Origin: HXMU1420-13 sp963691715
Lineage (GTDB): Bacteria; Bacteroidota; Rhodothermia; Balneolales; Balneolaceae
Length of the DNA stretch: 64,000 nt
Direction of reading: 5' to 3'
Assembly (NCBI GenBank): GCA_963691715.1
Contig: OY829281.1
Coordinates: forward strand, 2,232,001-2,296,000
How positions within the stretch are numbered: position 1 is the stretch's first letter; the number at the start of each line of letters is the position of its first letter. Positions 62,487 through 64,000 of the stretch are shown here, piece after piece. A program made the translations under genes and the position numbers. Under the pieces are notes generated by a model. It searched no databases. It was not told the DNA's origin and was given only the letters and a program-made list of their open reading frames with translations.

Positions 62487-64000
62487 TTATTTTGAAATAT
62501 ATTCCTTCAAAAACCTTCCAGTATGACTTTCTTCTACGTTCATGATATCTTCAGGAGTTCCCGTTGCAACAATTTGTCCGCCACCAAAGCCTCCTTCGGG
62601 TCCAACATCAATAATCCAATCTGCACATTTAATCACATCTAAGTTGTGTTCTATTATAATCACGGAGTGACCTGCATTCACAAGTTCATTAAATGCATCT
62701 AGAAGTTTTGCAATATCTTCGAAATGGAGACCCGTTGTTGGCTCATCAAAGAAATAAAGAGTATGTTCGGTAGAAGTTTTACTCAAAAATCGAGCTAATT
62801 TAACACGTTGTGCCTCTCCACCTGATAGAGTGGTTGCCGATTGGCCAAGCTTTAAGTAACCGAGTCCAACATCTTCTAATGGCTCCAGTCTATTAACAAT
62901 CGTTTTCTCATCAACAAAAAAATCGAGTGCTTCAGAAATAGGCATCTCCAGTACATCATGGATGTTTTGTCCGCGATACTTTACATTCAATACATCTTTT
63001 CTGTACCGTGTTCCATTACATACTTCACAGGTAAGTTCAATATCTGCCATGAACTGCATTTCTATTTTTTGGACACCCTCACCTTGGCAGGTTTCACAAC
63101 GGCCCCCAGGCACATTAAAGGAAAAATGACCTGCGGTATAACCCATAATTTTAGCTTGTCGAGTAGAAGCAAAAACATCTCGAATACCATCAAAAGCTTT
63201 GGTGTAGGTTGCAGGGTTCGACCTTGTTGAGCGTCCGATAGGGCTTTGATCTACCATCTCAACATTATGAACTGCACTTATTCCATATAAATCTCTAAAT
63301 TTTCCAACTTTTTGATTATAAGTGCCAATATGCTTTTTTATACCTGCATATAACGTATCGTGCACAAGGGTAGACTTTCCAGAACCAGAAACCCCAGTAA
63401 CTACCAGCATTTTACCCAGTGGAAACTCAATATTAATATTTTTGAGATTGTGTTCGCTAGCTCCTTCTAAGGTGATTTTTTTTCCATTCCCTTTTCTACG
63501 ATTAGATGGTAAAGGGATTTCTTTACGACCACTTAAAAACTTACCGGTTAGCGTATTCGCTTCCAAAATATTTTCATAGGAACCTGCATACACAATTTCA
63601 CCGCCGTGGACGCCTGCAAAGGGACCAATATCTAAAATATTATCTGCAGCCTTCATCATTTCAGGGTCATGTTCAACAACAAGTACCGTATTACCAATAT
63701 TTCGGAGGGACACTAAAATTTTTATTAGTCGATCATTATCTCGAGGGTGTAATCCAATGGTAGGTTCATCCAACACATACATACTGCCGATTAATGAACT
63801 ACCTAAGGCATTTGCAAGATTAATTCGTTGGGATTCACCGCCACTGAGTGTATTCGCAAGGCGATCTAAGGTGAGATAATCAAGGCCAACTTCATCTAAA
63901 AACCGCAATCGTTTTTGAATTTCATATAAAATCTGTCCTGCAACCTCTTGCTCAAAAGGTGAGAGTTTTAATTCATCAAAATAAGTCCGCGCATGACCAA
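62487..64000 (-). CDS. uvrA: Excinuclease ABC subunit A, C-terminal part (5' end beyond window)
   Basis: The frame is open to the right edge, so about 504 C-terminal residues of the ~940-residue protein are seen. Both ABC signature motifs are present ('TLSGGESQRINLA' in the first ATPase, 'TLSGGEAQRVKLARF' in the second), with Walker A 'VTGVSGSGKSTLVHD' and Walker B 'LYFFDEPTTGLH' of the second. The zinc-finger cysteines are in 'GGRCETCQGEGV' and 'LTCEVCNGTRY'. UvrA recognises DNA lesions in nucleotide excision repair. The TTG at 63908 is not the start; residues 'FDELKLSPFEQEVAGQIL' continue upstream. Confidence 0.97.
   Translation of the reverse strand, partial: GHARTYFDELKLSPFEQEVAGQILYEIQKRLRFLDEVGLDYLTLDRLANTLSGGESQRINLANALGSSLIGSMYVLDEPTIGLHPRDNDRLIKILVSLRNIGNTVLVVEHDPEMMKAADNILDIGPFAGVHGGEIVYAGSYENILEANTLTGKFLSGRKEIPLPSNRRKGNGKKITLEGASEHNLKNINIEFPLGKMLVVTGVSGSGKSTLVHDTLYAGIKKHIGTYNQKVGKFRDLYGISAVHNVEMVDQSPIGRSTRSNPATYTKAFDGIRDVFASTRQAKIMGYTAGHFSFNVPGGRCETCQGEGVQKIEMQFMADIELTCEVCNGTRYRKDVLNVKYRGQNIHDVLEMPISEALDFFVDEKTIVNRLEPLEDVGLGYLKLGQSATTLSGGEAQRVKLARFLSKTSTEHTLYFFDEPTTGLHFEDIAKLLDAFNELVNAGHSVIIIEHNLDVIKCADWIIDVGPEGGFGGGQIVATGTPEDIMNVEESHTGRFLKEYISK

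Overview
The window is an AT-rich chromosomal stretch from a Gram-negative bacterium of the Bacteroidota/Balneolota/Rhodothermota kind. This placement is inferred from content: a SusA-like periplasmic cyclomaltodextrinase, DUF2911 and DUF2339 proteins, a Nudix-fold regulator, leucine dehydrogenase, GMC oxidoreductase with a Tat-targeted gluconate dehydrogenase subunit 3-like partner, many lipoproteins with short lipoboxes, and few recognisable Shine-Dalgarno sequences. No rRNA, prophage, transposase or CRISPR array is visible. One tRNA (Phe-GAA) is present.

Layout. 1-2.7 kb: two M20 peptidase genes (the first cut by the window edge, the second broken by an in-frame stop) and an rRNA-methyltransferase-like gene. 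2.8-4.2 kb: an ECF sigma factor with an overlapping membrane-anchored partner. 4.5-13.9 kb: a COG0523 GTPase lacking the usual CxCC motif, a serine hydrolase lipoprotein, a GH13 enzyme, an MFS transporter, a DUF2339 membrane protein and a DUF2911 lipoprotein. 14-17.1 kb: a translationally coupled SDR / aldehyde dehydrogenase / MDR reductase operon ending in a clear terminator. 17.2-24.3 kb: a signalling block with a lone receiver-domain protein, a histone-deacetylase-fold amidohydrolase, two paralogous CHASE-PAS histidine kinases of the HisKA_2 type and a Nudix-like regulator. 24.6-40.1 kb: housekeeping genes: tRNA-Phe, recJ, leucine dehydrogenase, hslO, ndh, a lipB-lipA-plsY-gpsA-AlbA_2-A-type carrier run, lpd, a DUF975 protein, a lytic transglycosylase and prfC.

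40.1-45 kb is an accessory island. All intact genes lie on the minus strand (DUF4926, PfkB kinase, two hypotheticals, DUF4259). They alternate with three frameshifted gene relics, strong hairpins, a repeated intergenic motif (AACGTGGCTGGG) and a REPIN-like palindrome doublet. No integrase is in the window, so 'integron-like cassette array' is only a hypothesis. 45.1-47.1 kb holds a Crp-family regulator, a DJ-1/PfpI protein and an ABM-domain membrane protein. 47.3-48.84 kb is a near-perfect tandem duplication of a 756-bp unit carrying a small secreted protein gene.

48.9-64 kb: a TonB-domain lipoprotein, an SLP-type metallophosphatase, an AGCS symporter whose start is unclear, MarC, a GAF (fRMsr-like) protein, a three-gene run of unknown envelope proteins, a Tat-exported sugar isomerase-like protein divergent from a GMC oxidoreductase/subunit 3 pair, an ABC ATPase / Lgt-like / permease operon, and the 3' part of uvrA running off the right edge.

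Most of the window is ordinary core genome. The parts most worth a second look are the 40-45 kb island, the tandem duplication at 47.3-48.8 kb, the COG0523 protein with altered metal motif, and the Lgt-like protein with substituted key residues next to an ABC transporter.
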